A stretch of DNA of 64,000 nt from Clostridia bacterium (GCA_017464565.1 JAFTZH010000029.1:1-64000), one strand, 5' to 3'. Shown: positions 25,662 to 35,135, counted from the first letter of the stretch. Notes: generated by a model not told the origin, from the letters alone. Translations and numbers: made by a program.

Positions 25662-26603
25662 ATGGACTTTTGGAAAAAGCTTGGAAAAGCGTTGCTTTTC
25701 CCCCATATAGCGATTATGATAATCCTCGTTCCGATTTCGATTGCGCTTCTCATCTGCTCTATGGTGTTCGTCGGAACGGACACGGTGATTTCTTATATAT
25801 CATACGTTTTAGCGGCGTATACCTTGACGGTCTGGTGCTTCAAAATCCCTTATTTGATTAAATTCTTTAAAAACTTTAAGAACGAAAATAAATACGTTCA
25901 AATTTTACAAAACGACGCGCGGCTTCGCGTCAAAATTTCTCTTTACGGCTCACTGTTATGGAATACAGCTTACGCCATATTTCAATTAGGGCTTGGATTT
26001 CTTCACTCGACTTTCTGGTACTATTCAATGGCGGGCTATTATATCTGCCTCGCTGTAATGCGATTTTTCCTCTTGCGGTATACGAGAGTATATAGCCCGG
26101 GAGAAAAAATGGAAACCGAACTGAAAAAATACCGCTTGTGCGGCTGGAGTTTCCTGATTATGAACCTTGCCCTGACGGCTATCATTTTCTTTATGGTATA
26201 TTGGAACAGAACCTTCGAGCATCATGAGATAACTACTATCACCATGGCGGCGTACACCTTCACCGCGTTTACCGTGGCAATAGTCAATATAGTAAAATAC
26301 TCAAAATACAACAGTCCCGTTTTCTCCGCGTCAAAAGCGATAAATCTCGCCGCCGCCTGCGTATCTATGCTGACCTTGGAAACCACTATGCTCACTACGT
26401 TCGGTGCTGACGGAGACACGAATATGAACCGATGGATGTTAGGCGTTACCGGTATCGTTATATCCGCATTTATAGTATGTATGGCTATATATATGATAAT
26501 CAAGGGAAACAAGGAACTTAAAAAGCTGAAGGAAAGTAAAGCAAGGAATAATACCTTTACGGTAAAAGAACTCAGGGAGAGACTCAATGGAAAACAACAA
26601 TGA
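25662..26603 (+). CDS. Polytopic membrane protein of unknown function
   Basis: 313 residues with about eight predicted hydrophobic segments ('IAIMIILVPISIALLICSMVF', 'YISYVLAAYTLTVWCF' and later ones), then a charged C-terminal tail 'KELKKLKESKARNN'. No family motif I can name. Begins 6 bases after the kinase gene with AAGGAGG upstream and overlaps the next small gene by 17 bases, so all four genes form one operon. Possibly an accessory partner or target of the two-component system. Confidence 0.8.
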   Translation: MDFWKKLGKALLFPHIAIMIILVPISIALLICSMVFVGTDTVISYISYVLAAYTLTVWCFKIPYLIKFFKNFKNENKYVQILQNDARLRVKISLYGSLLWNTAYAIFQLGLGFLHSTFWYYSMAGYYICLAVMRFFLLRYTRVYSPGEKMETELKKYRLCGWSFLIMNLALTAIIFFMVYWNRTFEHHEITTITMAAYTFTAFTVAIVNIVKYSKYNSPVFSASKAINLAAACVSMLTLETTMLTTFGADGDTNMNRWMLGVTGIVISAFIVCMAIYMIIKGNKELKKLKESKARNNTFTVKELRERLNGKQQ

Positions 26604-27000
26604 TGACAAAAGCTTCACTTACACGTACTCCGCAAAAGAGCAGGAGGAGCTGAAGCGAATCCGAAATAAATACGCTTACACCGCGGATACCGAGGAAGAT
26701 AAAATGGAGCAGCTTCGCAGACTTGATCGAAGCGTAACCAAAAAAGGAACGATAGCGGCGTGCATAATAGGAGTTATAGGCGCTCTGATTCTCGGTATCG
26801 GAATGTGTCTCGTTATGACGAGCTTTTCGGATATTCTCGGAAGCTACGAGTATCTCGCTATGCCGATTGGAACAGCCGTCGGTCTTTTGGGAATAATTCT
26901 CGTCATTCTCGCCTATCCGCTCTATTCGCATATAACGAAAAAAGAACGGGAAAAAGCAGCGCCCGAAATATTGCGCCTTACTGACGAGTTGTTGAAATAA
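26587..27000 (+). CDS. Small two-helix membrane protein of unknown function
   Basis: 137 residues. A charged N-terminal segment of about 55 residues ('YSAKEQEELKRIRNKYAYT') is followed by two membrane helices ('AACIIGVIGALILGIGMCLVM' region and 'IGTAVGLLGIILVILAYPLY') and a basic tail. I have seen similar small proteins in Clostridia without an established role. The ATG lies inside the preceding gene. Last gene of the operon, ending 17 bases before repeat element D. Confidence 0.75.
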   Translation: MENNNDDKSFTYTYSAKEQEELKRIRNKYAYTADTEEDKMEQLRRLDRSVTKKGTIAACIIGVIGALILGIGMCLVMTSFSDILGSYEYLAMPIGTAVGLLGIILVILAYPLYSHITKKEREKAAPEILRLTDELLK

Positions 27001-27016
27001 ATATTTTATATTATAA

Positions 27017-27291
27017 GGGGGAGGAGCTTTTTGCAAAAAGCTCCTCCCCCCAACCCCCTTCGCAAAAATCTTAAATGTTTTGGGTATAGTTTTAAATTTT
27101 TGCTTTACTTCCTGCGGAGAGCTTATTTTAGGTATTTACCATACACGGTAGGGGAGGGGCTTGTGTATGATAAAAAACCGAATTAATCTTTTTGTAGAAA
27201 GCAAAACAAAAAGCTAAATCCATACCAACCGTTTAAAGTTTTTTGAAGAGGGGGGTTGGGGGAGGGACTTTTTTCAAAAAGTCCCTCCCCC
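27017..27291. repeat. Composite inverted-repeat element, copy D (full)
   Basis: Left hairpin 27017-27050 (GGGGGAGGAGC / GCTCCTCCCCC), inner arms (CAACCCCCTTCGCAAAAAT...TTTTGCTTTACTTCCTGC and GTAGAAAGCAAAACAAAAAGC...CCGTTTAAAGTTTTTTGAAG), a centre containing CCATACACGGTAGGGGAGG, and right hairpin 27258-27291 (GGGGGAGGGAC / GTCCCTCCCCC). The left hairpin and its first arm bases match copy A, the centre matches copy F, so the copies mix shared modules. Occupies a convergent junction. Confidence 0.8.
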
Positions 27292-27300
27292 TTAAAAATC

Positions 27301-28200
27301 TCAAAAATTTAAACTCGTAAGCTTTCTAAACAGGTCGGCGTACATAGAATCGCGCCGCAGGCGTCTTACGTATATATAATGCGGTCTTGCCATATCGAAG
27401 GCGTACTTCATATCCGAGGTAATAAACGGGCGGGGCATAGCGACAAGTTCAAAAGCCTTTGGTCTTATAAAAAGTCCGATAGCGGTTACGTCCCAGATGA
27501 CCTTTGACCAAGCGTAAGGATTTTTGGTATAATTCCGCGTAAGCTCGATAAGATAATCGCACAGCGCGTTCTTTCCGCTCATATAATATTCTATTTCGGG
27601 TATTGAGGTAAGAAATTCACTGCACACTCCGCCGCAGGGTATTTGCAGAAGCGGAATACCGCTGTCGAATACTGCCTGTGCGGCGATGACGTCGCCCGCA
27701 AGATTAAAATCTCCCGCGTTCGGGAAATGCTGGGCGTGTCCGCCGAGCCATATAACCGCGGCTTTTTTGACTATCTCGGGATACTTGACGATTGCCGACG
27801 CCACGTTCGTAATAGCCCCTATCGCGACTATATATACTCTTTCGCCGCTGTTCATAACTATTTCGGCAATTTTGTCTGCCGCCTCTGATTCAACGGGTAC
27901 GTCCTTTGAGGTCATCACTCTGTCGGAACCCTTGTATATCGGAATAGCGCAGTTTTCGTCAACGAGCTTGGTTATTTTGAATATTTCGTTGTAGCTCTGT
28001 AACATTCCGTCGCCTGCCGACGAGGAGCGCTCGTTGTAAAAGGGAGCCGCACAAAGCGCTAGAAGCTTGATTTTTTCGGGAGACAGCATAGCGTACGCAA
28101 TGGCGTATTGATCGTCAACCTCGTTGTACGCGTCCGTATCGAGTATAATGTTTTTTATCTTGTCTGAATTGAGATCGTTTAAAATATCCTGTATATTCAT
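27301..28200 (-). CDS. Inosine-uridine preferring nucleoside hydrolase
   Basis: 299 residues from ATG 28200; the frame extends to 28281, but that part is not family-like, and neither start has a strong ribosome site. The N-terminal metal motif is canonical, 'IILDTDAYNEVDDQYAIAYAM', and the second conserved region is 'VIWLGGHAQHFPNAGDFNLAGD' (Asn-Asp near the substrate), with 'WSKVIWDVTAIGLF' near the end. Likely a ribonucleoside hydrolase in nucleoside salvage. Promoter at 28339-28367; convergent with the membrane-protein operon across element D. Confidence 0.85.
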   Translation of the reverse strand: MNIQDILNDLNSDKIKNIILDTDAYNEVDDQYAIAYAMLSPEKIKLLALCAAPFYNERSSSAGDGMLQSYNEIFKITKLVDENCAIPIYKGSDRVMTSKDVPVESEAADKIAEIVMNSGERVYIVAIGAITNVASAIVKYPEIVKKAAVIWLGGHAQHFPNAGDFNLAGDVIAAQAVFDSGIPLLQIPCGGVCSEFLTSIPEIEYYMSGKNALCDYLIELTRNYTKNPYAWSKVIWDVTAIGLFIRPKAFELVAMPRPFITSDMKYAFDMARPHYIYVRRLRRDSMYADLFRKLTSLNF

Positions 28201-28275
28201 AATAAAATGCGGGTTGCATAGTATGGCGGAGCCGCCGCAACCAAAGACGGAGCCGCTCTGCGCGGTATTCGCGTT

Positions 28276-28310
28276 CCGCAAGACAGTATCCGCGCGTCAC
28301 TGTCTTGCGG
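28276..28310 (-). promoter_or_regulatory. Perfect 12-bp inverted repeat in the nucleoside hydrolase leader
   Basis: CCGCAAGACAGT (28276-28287) and ACTGTCTTGCGG (28299-28310) are perfect complements with an 11-base loop, 30 bases downstream of the -10 element in the 5' leader of the minus-strand gene. It could be an RNA hairpin or an operator; no T run follows. Confidence 0.5.
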
Positions 28311-28338
28311 ATTATTATAAGCTATACACGGTTTTTTG

Positions 28339-28367
28339 ATTATACAGTATTATTCCGTCTTTGTCAA
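28339..28367 (-). promoter_or_regulatory. Sigma-A promoter of the second nucleoside hydrolase gene
   Basis: Perfect consensus on the minus strand: TTGACA (28362-28367), 17-base spacer, TATAAT (28339-28344). The leader is about 135 bases to ATG 28200. Confidence 0.8.
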
Positions 28368-28476
28368 GTACAAGAGCAAAAATATTTTTTGTTAAAGCTT
28401 TTCGTGTTATTGTCGATTATGAGCTGCGCAAAAAATATGTTTTTTGTAAAATTATCCCAAAAAATCGTTTAAAAAC

Positions 28477-28507
28477 AAGGGTTCTCAGCGTTTGAGAACC
28501 CTTTTTG
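28477..28507 (+). terminator. Orphan intrinsic terminator upstream of the solute-binding protein gene
   Basis: AAGGGTTCTCA / TGAGAACCCTT (11-base stem, 5-base loop) followed by TTTT. No gene ends before it: the preceding plus-strand gene stops at 27000. It lies 160 bases before the ATG at 28664, so it may end a short untranslated RNA or attenuate the downstream operon. The rest of the 28368-28663 gap holds two imperfect palindromes centred on AAACG (28516-28527 and 28620-28633) that weakly resemble LacI-family operators. Confidence 0.6.
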
Positions 28508-28663
28508 CATAGCTCGGAAACGTTTGATATTTGTGATATTGTTTGTAAAATAAGTGATTATGAGAGTGCTTTTGCGCTGTTAAAATTGTACAATTAACTT
28601 AAGCTTACACGGTACGTATGCGAAACGCTTTGAAAAACGAATAAAAAGGAGAAGCATATTTTG

Positions 28664-30112
28664 ATGAAAAAACTGATTTTACTGGTGTTGGTTTTGTCGA
28701 TGACGCTGACCTTTCTTCCGTCCTGCGCCGAAGAGCAAGAGGAAGAGGCGGCTGAAACCACGGCGTCTACCGTCGAGGCGGCAACCGATATTCCCGTTAA
28801 GGATATGCAGGAAAGAACGATAACCTTTCTTACCTATAACAGAGGCGGAGGATATACGACGACTCCCGAAATTCTCAAGACAGAGGAGCAAGCTGACGTT
28901 ATTAACGACGCCATAGTTTCGAGGAATCTCACGATTGAGGAAAACTACAACGTCAAGATAGAATGCTACGAGGACGAGAATATCGTCGAGGAGCTTAACA
29001 GACTGACGCTTGCCGGAAGCGACGGCTCGGAGGTGGATTTCGTTATTCCGTCGCAGTCGTACGCTATCGCGATGATGGTAGCGGGACATCTAGTACCTCT
29101 CAACGATTTGCCGTACTTGAATTTCGGCGCGGAATATTGGGATTCCAATATGATAGCCGACACGGCTATCGGCGGAAAAAACTATATGATGCAGTGCGAT
29201 ATGAACTGGGTCGCGTGGGATACCACCTATCTCGTTTTCTTCAATAAGAGAATAGCTACCGAGGAAAATATCGAGGATATGTACGCATTGGTTGACGAGG
29301 GAAAATGGACGTTTGAGACCTACGCCGAGATAAGTCAGCGCGTTTACCGCGACGACGGCGACACCGTGGTGGATAAGGACGATACCTTCGGAACGAGCGC
29401 GTGCAACGTATGCGTGGACGCTTTTATGATAGGCGCGGGTATAACTTATATTCAGAAGGACGCGAACGGATATCTGGTGCTGCCGTCCTCGACTACCGAG
29501 CAGATGGATAATATCTTCAACGAGATAGTTGATTTCTGCAACGCATCCGAAACGCTGTATACCGACCATCCCGCGTACAAGGCACAGAGAGTGCAGATAG
29601 CTCACGATACCTTTACCGAGGGAAGAGCGCTCTTTTTCGTGGACTGCCTTGCTACCTATACCGACCTTAAATATATGGAGGACGAGTTCGGTATGCTTCC
29701 GCTTCCCAAATACGACGAGGAGCAAAAGGAATACTACACCTTTTCACATTTCCAGAACGGAAGCTGTCTTGCCATTCCGCAGATGGCGAAGGACGTAGAC
29801 GACCTCGCGCTTATCGCCGAGGCGATAGCTTATTACTCGCACGACACCGTCCGTCCCGCGTACATAAACAATATCCTTGAGGGAAGAATAGCGCAGGCGG
29901 AGAATGATTACCGTATGATAGACAAAATAACGAGCAACTATCTTTACGATTTCGGTCTTATCCTTTACGATTACGGGGTGCCTGTAAACACGACGGTGAG
30001 AATGTTGGTTACGAACAATCTCAAGGCGCTTTCCTCACAAATGAAGAGCGTACAGAAGATGTACAGCGCAAAGGTCGAGGCTATTAACGCGAAGGTGTCG
30101 GAAATCGATTGA
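28664..30112 (+). CDS. Extracellular solute-binding lipoprotein (ABC sugar-type)
   Basis: 482 residues from ATG 28664, 11 bases after AAGGAG; the frame also allows TTG 28661. Signal peptide with lipobox 'LTFLPSC', then an acidic Thr-rich linker containing 'AETTAS'. The rest has the look of a family-1 solute-binding protein: 'ERTITFLTYNRGGG', 'VDFVIPSQSYAIAMMVAGHLVPLNDL', 'YLVFFNKRI' and 'FTEGRALFFVDCL', where the protein reads its ligand site. No permease or ATPase gene is in the window. First gene of an operon with a sialidase-like protein 11 bases downstream; ligand unknown. Confidence 0.82.
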   Translation: MKKLILLVLVLSMTLTFLPSCAEEQEEEAAETTASTVEAATDIPVKDMQERTITFLTYNRGGGYTTTPEILKTEEQADVINDAIVSRNLTIEENYNVKIECYEDENIVEELNRLTLAGSDGSEVDFVIPSQSYAIAMMVAGHLVPLNDLPYLNFGAEYWDSNMIADTAIGGKNYMMQCDMNWVAWDTTYLVFFNKRIATEENIEDMYALVDEGKWTFETYAEISQRVYRDDGDTVVDKDDTFGTSACNVCVDAFMIGAGITYIQKDANGYLVLPSSTTEQMDNIFNEIVDFCNASETLYTDHPAYKAQRVQIAHDTFTEGRALFFVDCLATYTDLKYMEDEFGMLPLPKYDEEQKEYYTFSHFQNGSCLAIPQMAKDVDDLALIAEAIAYYSHDTVRPAYINNILEGRIAQAENDYRMIDKITSNYLYDFGLILYDYGVPVNTTVRMLVTNNLKALSSQMKSVQKMYSAKVEAINAKVSEID

Positions 30113-30123
30113 GGAGGAGCGCT

Positions 30124-31269
30124 ATGAGATATACTACACCCGATACTTACACTAAGGACAGAAACTGTATTTACAAGCCTTCGGATATCTACGTCGGCAA
30201 GGACGCCGAAAGAGAGGAGTTCAGCCGCAAGACGCGGGGCTGGCAGGCTATACCCACTATCGAGAGGGTGCCGGGCGGAAGGCTTTTCTGCGCGTGCTAT
30301 GCGGGAGGCTTTGACGAGGGACCGAACAATTATATTCCGATAGCGGTGAGCGACGACGGAGGTGAGAATTGGAGCAGGGACGTAGCGGTGATAGACCACC
30401 CCGATTCGGTAAGACTTCACGAGCCTGTCTTTTGGCTCTCTCCGCAGAACGAGCTTTGGCTGTTCTTCAATCAATCTTACGTGTGGCGGGATCCCGTGGG
30501 CGGAGTTTGGGCGACTAAGTGCGTGGATTACGGAGCGGAGATACCCAAGTGGAGCGAACCGAAGCGTATATGCGACGGAGTTATGACCTGTAAGCCGCTC
30601 ACGACTACCGACGGAAAGGTGTTCCTTCCCGTGTCGCATTGGAAGGAATACGTACCGATAGATTATTCAAACAGGCATCAGTTCAAAAATATGCCGACAG
30701 TCGAGACCTACCGCCTATATCTTATGGATAACGGCGGCTCGGTAACGAAATACGGCGCGGTCGATATACCCGACGCGATATTCGACGAGAGTATGGCGGT
30801 GCAGACGAGCGATAATCCCGATGATATCAGTATACTCGCGAGAGTTACCACGGGCATCGTCAGATCCGATTCGCACGACGGGGGACGGAGCTTCGGAGAG
30901 GCTTACGGGTTTTCTCTCCCCAGCCCCTCGGCAAGATTTTTCGTAAAGCGTCTGCGTTCGGGAAGATTACTTATGCTTACGCATTACGAGTTTACCGAGA
31001 GAAACAATATGACCGCTCTTTTGTCGGAGGATGGCGGGGTAAGCTGGCCGTATCACCTGCTTCTTGACGAAAGAAAGAATATTTCCTATCCCGATGCCTG
31101 CGAGGACGAGGACGGAAGAATATTCGCCATATACGATTTCGAGCGGTATCGGGACAAGGAGCTGTACGTTGCCTCCTTTACCGAAAGCGAGATAATGCGC
31201 GGAACGCTGCTCAGCGGAAAATCTTATTTGAAAAATATGGCTGTAAAAGCCTTTGGAAAAAAACAATAA
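30124..31269 (+). CDS. Sialidase-superfamily (BNR/Asp-box) protein without signal peptide
   Basis: 381 residues from ATG 30124, right after AGGAGGAG. Three Asp-box-like motifs, 'SDDGGENW', 'SHDGGRSF' and 'SEDGGVSW', mark a six-bladed beta-propeller of the sialidase/neuraminidase superfamily. An early Arg ('RGWQAIPTIERVPGGRLF') could be part of the carboxylate-binding triad, but I cannot place all three Arg with certainty. There is no signal peptide, so it would act in the cytoplasm on imported glycans. Could be an exo-sialidase or a relative with another activity. Confidence 0.72.
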   Translation: MRYTTPDTYTKDRNCIYKPSDIYVGKDAEREEFSRKTRGWQAIPTIERVPGGRLFCACYAGGFDEGPNNYIPIAVSDDGGENWSRDVAVIDHPDSVRLHEPVFWLSPQNELWLFFNQSYVWRDPVGGVWATKCVDYGAEIPKWSEPKRICDGVMTCKPLTTTDGKVFLPVSHWKEYVPIDYSNRHQFKNMPTVETYRLYLMDNGGSVTKYGAVDIPDAIFDESMAVQTSDNPDDISILARVTTGIVRSDSHDGGRSFGEAYGFSLPSPSARFFVKRLRSGRLLMLTHYEFTERNNMTALLSEDGGVSWPYHLLLDERKNISYPDACEDEDGRIFAIYDFERYRDKELYVASFTESEIMRGTLLSGKSYLKNMAVKAFGKKQ

Positions 31270-31292
31270 ATATTTAAACGGAGGAAAAGCAA

Positions 31293-32600
31293 ATGAAAAA
31301 ATTTTTATCTGTTATTTTGGTTGCGGTACTCGCGTTCAGCGCGGTATTCGCGATCACAGCGGCAAACGAGACCAAGTTTGAGACCTACGAGTTCGGAACA
31401 GAAAAACCCGCTCTTTCGGGAACGGTTATAAGTCTTGAGGCAGAGACCGCAACCTCTTTTGACGACGCGGGCGGAACCAAGACCATCGAGACCAACGAGG
31501 TCTCTACCTTTTCGGGAGGAAAGGCTATCACGCTTCAGGTAGGAACAAGCGCTTCCTACAATTTCACCGTAGCCGCTGAGGGAACCTATTCGTTCGTAGT
31601 TACCTACAACGCGAAGAACAACAGCACCAACAGACAGGCGGGATATAAGATAGACAACAGTGAGATTCTGTATATCAAGCACGATCCTACCGCTTCCGAC
31701 TTTTCGGGCGTCGGATATCTGATACTTAAGGACGTATATCTGAGTGCGGGAGAGCATACCCTCACGGCTTACTCCTGCGATGGAGTGACTTCCACTATGT
31801 CCCTGCGTCTCGACTGCTTCGACATAGCTCTTCAGAACGAGATGAGCGTGGCAACCACGACGACACCCGCGACCACCGCGGATATCAACGCGGACTTCCC
31901 CTATACCATCGAATTTCCCGCGACCGACATTACCATCCCCGAGCACGCGACTCTTTTTGAGGCGGAATTCGGAGATATGTATAAGGATAACGAGACCCTT
32001 ACCATAGAGAACAACGCCGAGGCCTGCTATTCGGGACTTATGGCTGTGACCTTCCAGAAGGGAACGGGGGCTACTTACGAATTTGAGATAGAGACCGCGG
32101 GCAAATATAATCTTGTGCTTCTCTATAACGCGAAGGACAACAATAACAATCGTCAGCAGGGCTTTGCTATCGACGGCGCGGAGCCTTCCTATGTAAGACT
32201 TGAGCATACGGGAAGCGACTTCCTTGCTCTCGGTCAGCTTATAATCAAGGATATCGAGCTTTCGGCCGGAGAGCATACTCTCAAAATATGCGCTCCCGGA
32301 CTTGACGTGTCTAACGTTGCGTCGATAAGAGTAGACTGCTTCTATATCTATAACGACACGGCTTCGGCAAAAGAGGTTGAGGATGATACCTTCGTAACCA
32401 CTGCCGCTACCACTACCGCCTCTGCTACGACGGCGGCAAGTACGACTACTGCCGGAACAATGGCGGCTGCAACGACTACCGAGGCTTCCGCACAGGAAGA
32501 GGGCGGATGCGGCTCGTCGATAGGCTTTGCCTCGGCAGCGGCGTGCTCGGCAGTACTCGGAGCGTCGGTTATAGTTTGCCGTAAAAAAAGAAAATATTGA
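31293..32600 (+). CDS. Secreted protein with two CBM-like domains and a GGC C-terminal anchor
   Basis: 435 residues. Signal peptide 1-24. Two homologous beta-sandwich-like domains of about 135 residues follow (residues about 45-180 and 215-355); each contains 'TYNAKNNSTNRQAGYKID'/'LYNAKDNNNNRQQGFAID', and 'LSAGEHTL' near its end, the pattern of CBM6/35-type carbohydrate-binding modules. A Thr/Ala-rich linker leads to a 32-residue tail: GGC, a hydrophobic helix, and 'RKKRKY'. The same tail architecture occurs in the protein at 45777. GGAGG precedes the ATG, 23 bases after the sialidase-like gene. Confidence 0.82.
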   Translation: MKKFLSVILVAVLAFSAVFAITAANETKFETYEFGTEKPALSGTVISLEAETATSFDDAGGTKTIETNEVSTFSGGKAITLQVGTSASYNFTVAAEGTYSFVVTYNAKNNSTNRQAGYKIDNSEILYIKHDPTASDFSGVGYLILKDVYLSAGEHTLTAYSCDGVTSTMSLRLDCFDIALQNEMSVATTTTPATTADINADFPYTIEFPATDITIPEHATLFEAEFGDMYKDNETLTIENNAEACYSGLMAVTFQKGTGATYEFEIETAGKYNLVLLYNAKDNNNNRQQGFAIDGAEPSYVRLEHTGSDFLALGQLIIKDIELSAGEHTLKICAPGLDVSNVASIRVDCFYIYNDTASAKEVEDDTFVTTAATTTASATTAASTTTAGTMAAATTTEASAQEEGGCGSSIGFASAAACSAVLGASVIVCRKKRKY

Positions 32601-32636
32601 TAAAACGGCGCGAAGAATAGTTTGATAAAGATAAAA

Positions 32637-34202
32637 ATGAAGAAAAAATTTTTGGTCTGTATATTATTGTCGGCGTTGCTTTTCGTCGGCTGTAATCGGA
32701 ACGAAGCTGAGGGAGCGCCTTCGGGCACTCCCATAGCTTCTTCGTGGACTTCTTCGGCTGAACCCGAAACCGAGGCGTTTAATCTGACCGATTATGCGGA
32801 ATACGTGGGCGAGGATAACGACTGGACGTACGCCTTGCAAAAAGCGGTAACGAATTACGACGTTATATATATCCCCGCGGGAACCTATAAGCTTTCTTCG
32901 GTTGAAATCGGCGCGTCGGGCAAAACGATTTACGGCGACGGAGATAACACCGTGCTGATACCTAACGGAAAAAATCTGTTTAACGTCAGCGGCGGACTTG
33001 GCAGGGAGATAAAAATATCCGAGCCGATAGAGGATTTTTCAAATCAGATAAAGGTAACCAACGGGAAATATTTTGCGGAGGGAGATCTCGTATTTCTCTA
33101 CGGGCAGAGAAATTGTCAGATAATTGAGGACTGCGGCGAGGAATGGATACTCGGTCAGTCCCTGGCGGAGGGATATACGATATATTTCGGGGAATATCTC
33201 CGCGTCGAGAGCGTTGAAGGAAATACGCTTACGACAGAGACCGATACCATATTCCCGTCATATCTTGACAACAACGCGTCTGAGAGCTTTCAGAAGCTTA
33301 CCGCAAGCAATCCGAAATACGACGATTATCTGACGAAACGGGAATCCACCACCGTTCAGAAGGTGAACGCTGTCGAGAACGTGGTATTACGGGATTTCAA
33401 GGTTAAGGGTAACGCGGAGAACTGTATTCTCTTTGCGTACGCCGATAATTGCCGCGTGGAAAACGTATCTATGGAGGTTCCCGAGGACGCCGATTGGGCA
33501 CTCGGAAACGACAGATTTTTCTTTATAAAATTCAGATACAGCGTAGACTGCGTAATCGAGGGCTGTTCCTTCAACGCCCTGTGCGAGCTTCCCGAGGATA
33601 CGCTTAAGATGCAGAGCGGGGAGTATCTCGGAAATTACAATATCTTTATGCTTGACAACTGCCAGAGGTGCGGATTTAAGAGCTGTAAGGGAAACCTCGG
33701 AACGCAGATATTCGCGGTGGGAAGAACCATAACCCCGTCGATAGACTGCTACGTTGAGGGGTGTGAAGCGTCGGGCGCGATATGGGCGGGAATAAATCTC
33801 GCCAATACGAATTACCGCTGTTCTGCCACAGGCAACAGAGTTTCGCTCAGCGGACACGGCATAAAGGTCGGGTGCAGAGAGTCCACGGTCAAGGGAAATA
33901 CGATAGACCTCAGCCTCCCCCTTACGAGCAATTATATCTTCGTGCGTCCCGCCGAGGGCGGCAGAGGAGGTATAGTTATCAACGAGGGATGCAGCGTTGA
34001 CAGCGTTATCGAGGATAATACCGTTTTCAACTGTTATACGGGAATACTCGTTACCGACGGTTACGAGTCAACGAATATCTTTTATTTCGGAAGCGTAACC
34101 GTAAAGAACAATACGATTATGGGCTGTAAGCAGGATACGTTCCTTTGGAAAAACACGTATAATACCGCCGTCAGCCGTTTTTCCGTAGACGGAGATTTTT
34201 AG
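32637..34202 (+). CDS. Right-handed beta-helix lipoprotein (pectate-lyase-like fold)
   Basis: 521 residues from ATG 32637; no strong ribosome site. Signal with lipobox 'LLFVGC', then a Ser/Thr/Glu-rich linker. The opening 'YALQKAVTNYDVIYIPAGTYKL' is the typical first turn of pectate-lyase-3-like beta-helices, and the rest is a run of Cys/Asn/Val-rich coils ('CRVENVSMEV', 'CVIEGCSFNA', 'STVKGNTIDL', 'VTVKNNTIMGC'). A surface polysaccharide lyase or hydrolase is likely, but catalytic residues cannot be assigned. Follows the CBM-like protein gene in the same direction. Confidence 0.8.
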   Translation: MKKKFLVCILLSALLFVGCNRNEAEGAPSGTPIASSWTSSAEPETEAFNLTDYAEYVGEDNDWTYALQKAVTNYDVIYIPAGTYKLSSVEIGASGKTIYGDGDNTVLIPNGKNLFNVSGGLGREIKISEPIEDFSNQIKVTNGKYFAEGDLVFLYGQRNCQIIEDCGEEWILGQSLAEGYTIYFGEYLRVESVEGNTLTTETDTIFPSYLDNNASESFQKLTASNPKYDDYLTKRESTTVQKVNAVENVVLRDFKVKGNAENCILFAYADNCRVENVSMEVPEDADWALGNDRFFFIKFRYSVDCVIEGCSFNALCELPEDTLKMQSGEYLGNYNIFMLDNCQRCGFKSCKGNLGTQIFAVGRTITPSIDCYVEGCEASGAIWAGINLANTNYRCSATGNRVSLSGHGIKVGCRESTVKGNTIDLSLPLTSNYIFVRPAEGGRGGIVINEGCSVDSVIEDNTVFNCYTGILVTDGYESTNIFYFGSVTVKNNTIMGCKQDTFLWKNTYNTAVSRFSVDGDF

Positions 34203-34280
34203 CATATATCGAATCGTCTGTACTTTGAGACTGATTTGAGATATAATATCCATATATGAGTTTTTTATATGGAGGTAAAA

Positions 34281-35135
34281 ATGATAAAGGTTTCTTACGT
34301 GGAGGAAATTGACAGGTCCTGGCAGGTGTCCCTGCATCATTCGCACATTTACGACGAGATAAATTTTATCGTGTCGGGACGCGGAAAATATATCGTTAAG
34401 GACAAGGAATACGAGGTAAACGCGGGAGACGTCTTTCTGTTTTTACAGAACACGGTACACCGTCTCGTGTGGGTAGACAGCGCGGAGAAGATGAAAATAA
34501 TAAAGGTTCACTTCGTTTCGAGCGACCTTATAAATTCAAGGGATATGGACTTGTATCTGCTGCTTGTGGAGCCGTTTTACCAAAGCGGCGCCGACGTAAA
34601 AATACCCGCGCATACCCCAGAGGCAGACGTGCTGCTTGATCTTGCCAAAAGTATGCTTCGCATAAAGGCGCAGTACGGGAACGACAATACGGCGGTCGCG
34701 TATTTGCTTTCCTCCTGCTTGGCGGAGCTTCGGAATTTTTACGACGTAAAAAGAAACTGCGGTCTTAATTTGATAGACCTGAAAAATTACGACTCTATTT
34801 TTTCGGCGGTTTGTTATATAAACGAGCATTATCTTGAGGATATAAGCCTTGATTTGCTTGCCGATATAGCGAATATGTCGAAGAACAGCTTTATATATCA
34901 TTTTAAGCAGTATTTCGGAGTTACGCCGTATAATTACGTTTTGGTCAAGCGTATAGGCAAGGCGGTAAGCCTTCTCAGAGAGAGCAAGGATTCGATAACG
35001 AAAATAGCCTTCAGCTGCGGTTTTAATTCTACGGCGGCGTTCAACAGGCAGTTTTTGAAGATTACAGGCTTTTCTCCCTCGCAAATGATAAAAAATTACA
35101 GAGTTATAAATACCGCGGAGGACGTAACGACTTAA
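34281..35135 (+). CDS. AraC-family transcriptional regulator
   Basis: 284 residues from ATG 34281; the ATG 12 bases upstream contains the GGAGG ribosome site of the real start. The N-terminal cupin ('HHSHIYDEINFIVSGRGKYIV', 'GDVFLFLQNTVHRL') would bind a sugar; the C-terminal double helix-turn-helix has 'ISLDLLADIANMSKNSFIYHFKQYFG' and 'ITKIAFSCGFNSTAAFNRQFLKITGFSPSQ' elements. It precedes the two aldolase-type genes and probably controls them or the upstream lipoprotein operon. Confidence 0.9.
   Translation: MIKVSYVEEIDRSWQVSLHHSHIYDEINFIVSGRGKYIVKDKEYEVNAGDVFLFLQNTVHRLVWVDSAEKMKIIKVHFVSSDLINSRDMDLYLLLVEPFYQSGADVKIPAHTPEADVLLDLAKSMLRIKAQYGNDNTAVAYLLSSCLAELRNFYDVKRNCGLNLIDLKNYDSIFSAVCYINEHYLEDISLDLLADIANMSKNSFIYHFKQYFGVTPYNYVLVKRIGKAVSLLRESKDSITKIAFSCGFNSTAAFNRQFLKITGFSPSQMIKNYRVINTAEDVTT

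Noticed and set aside
28620-28633. CcpA cre site upstream of the solute-binding protein gene
   Set aside because: The central CG is off by one position relative to TGNNANCGNTNNCA; at most a weak LacI-family-like palindrome.
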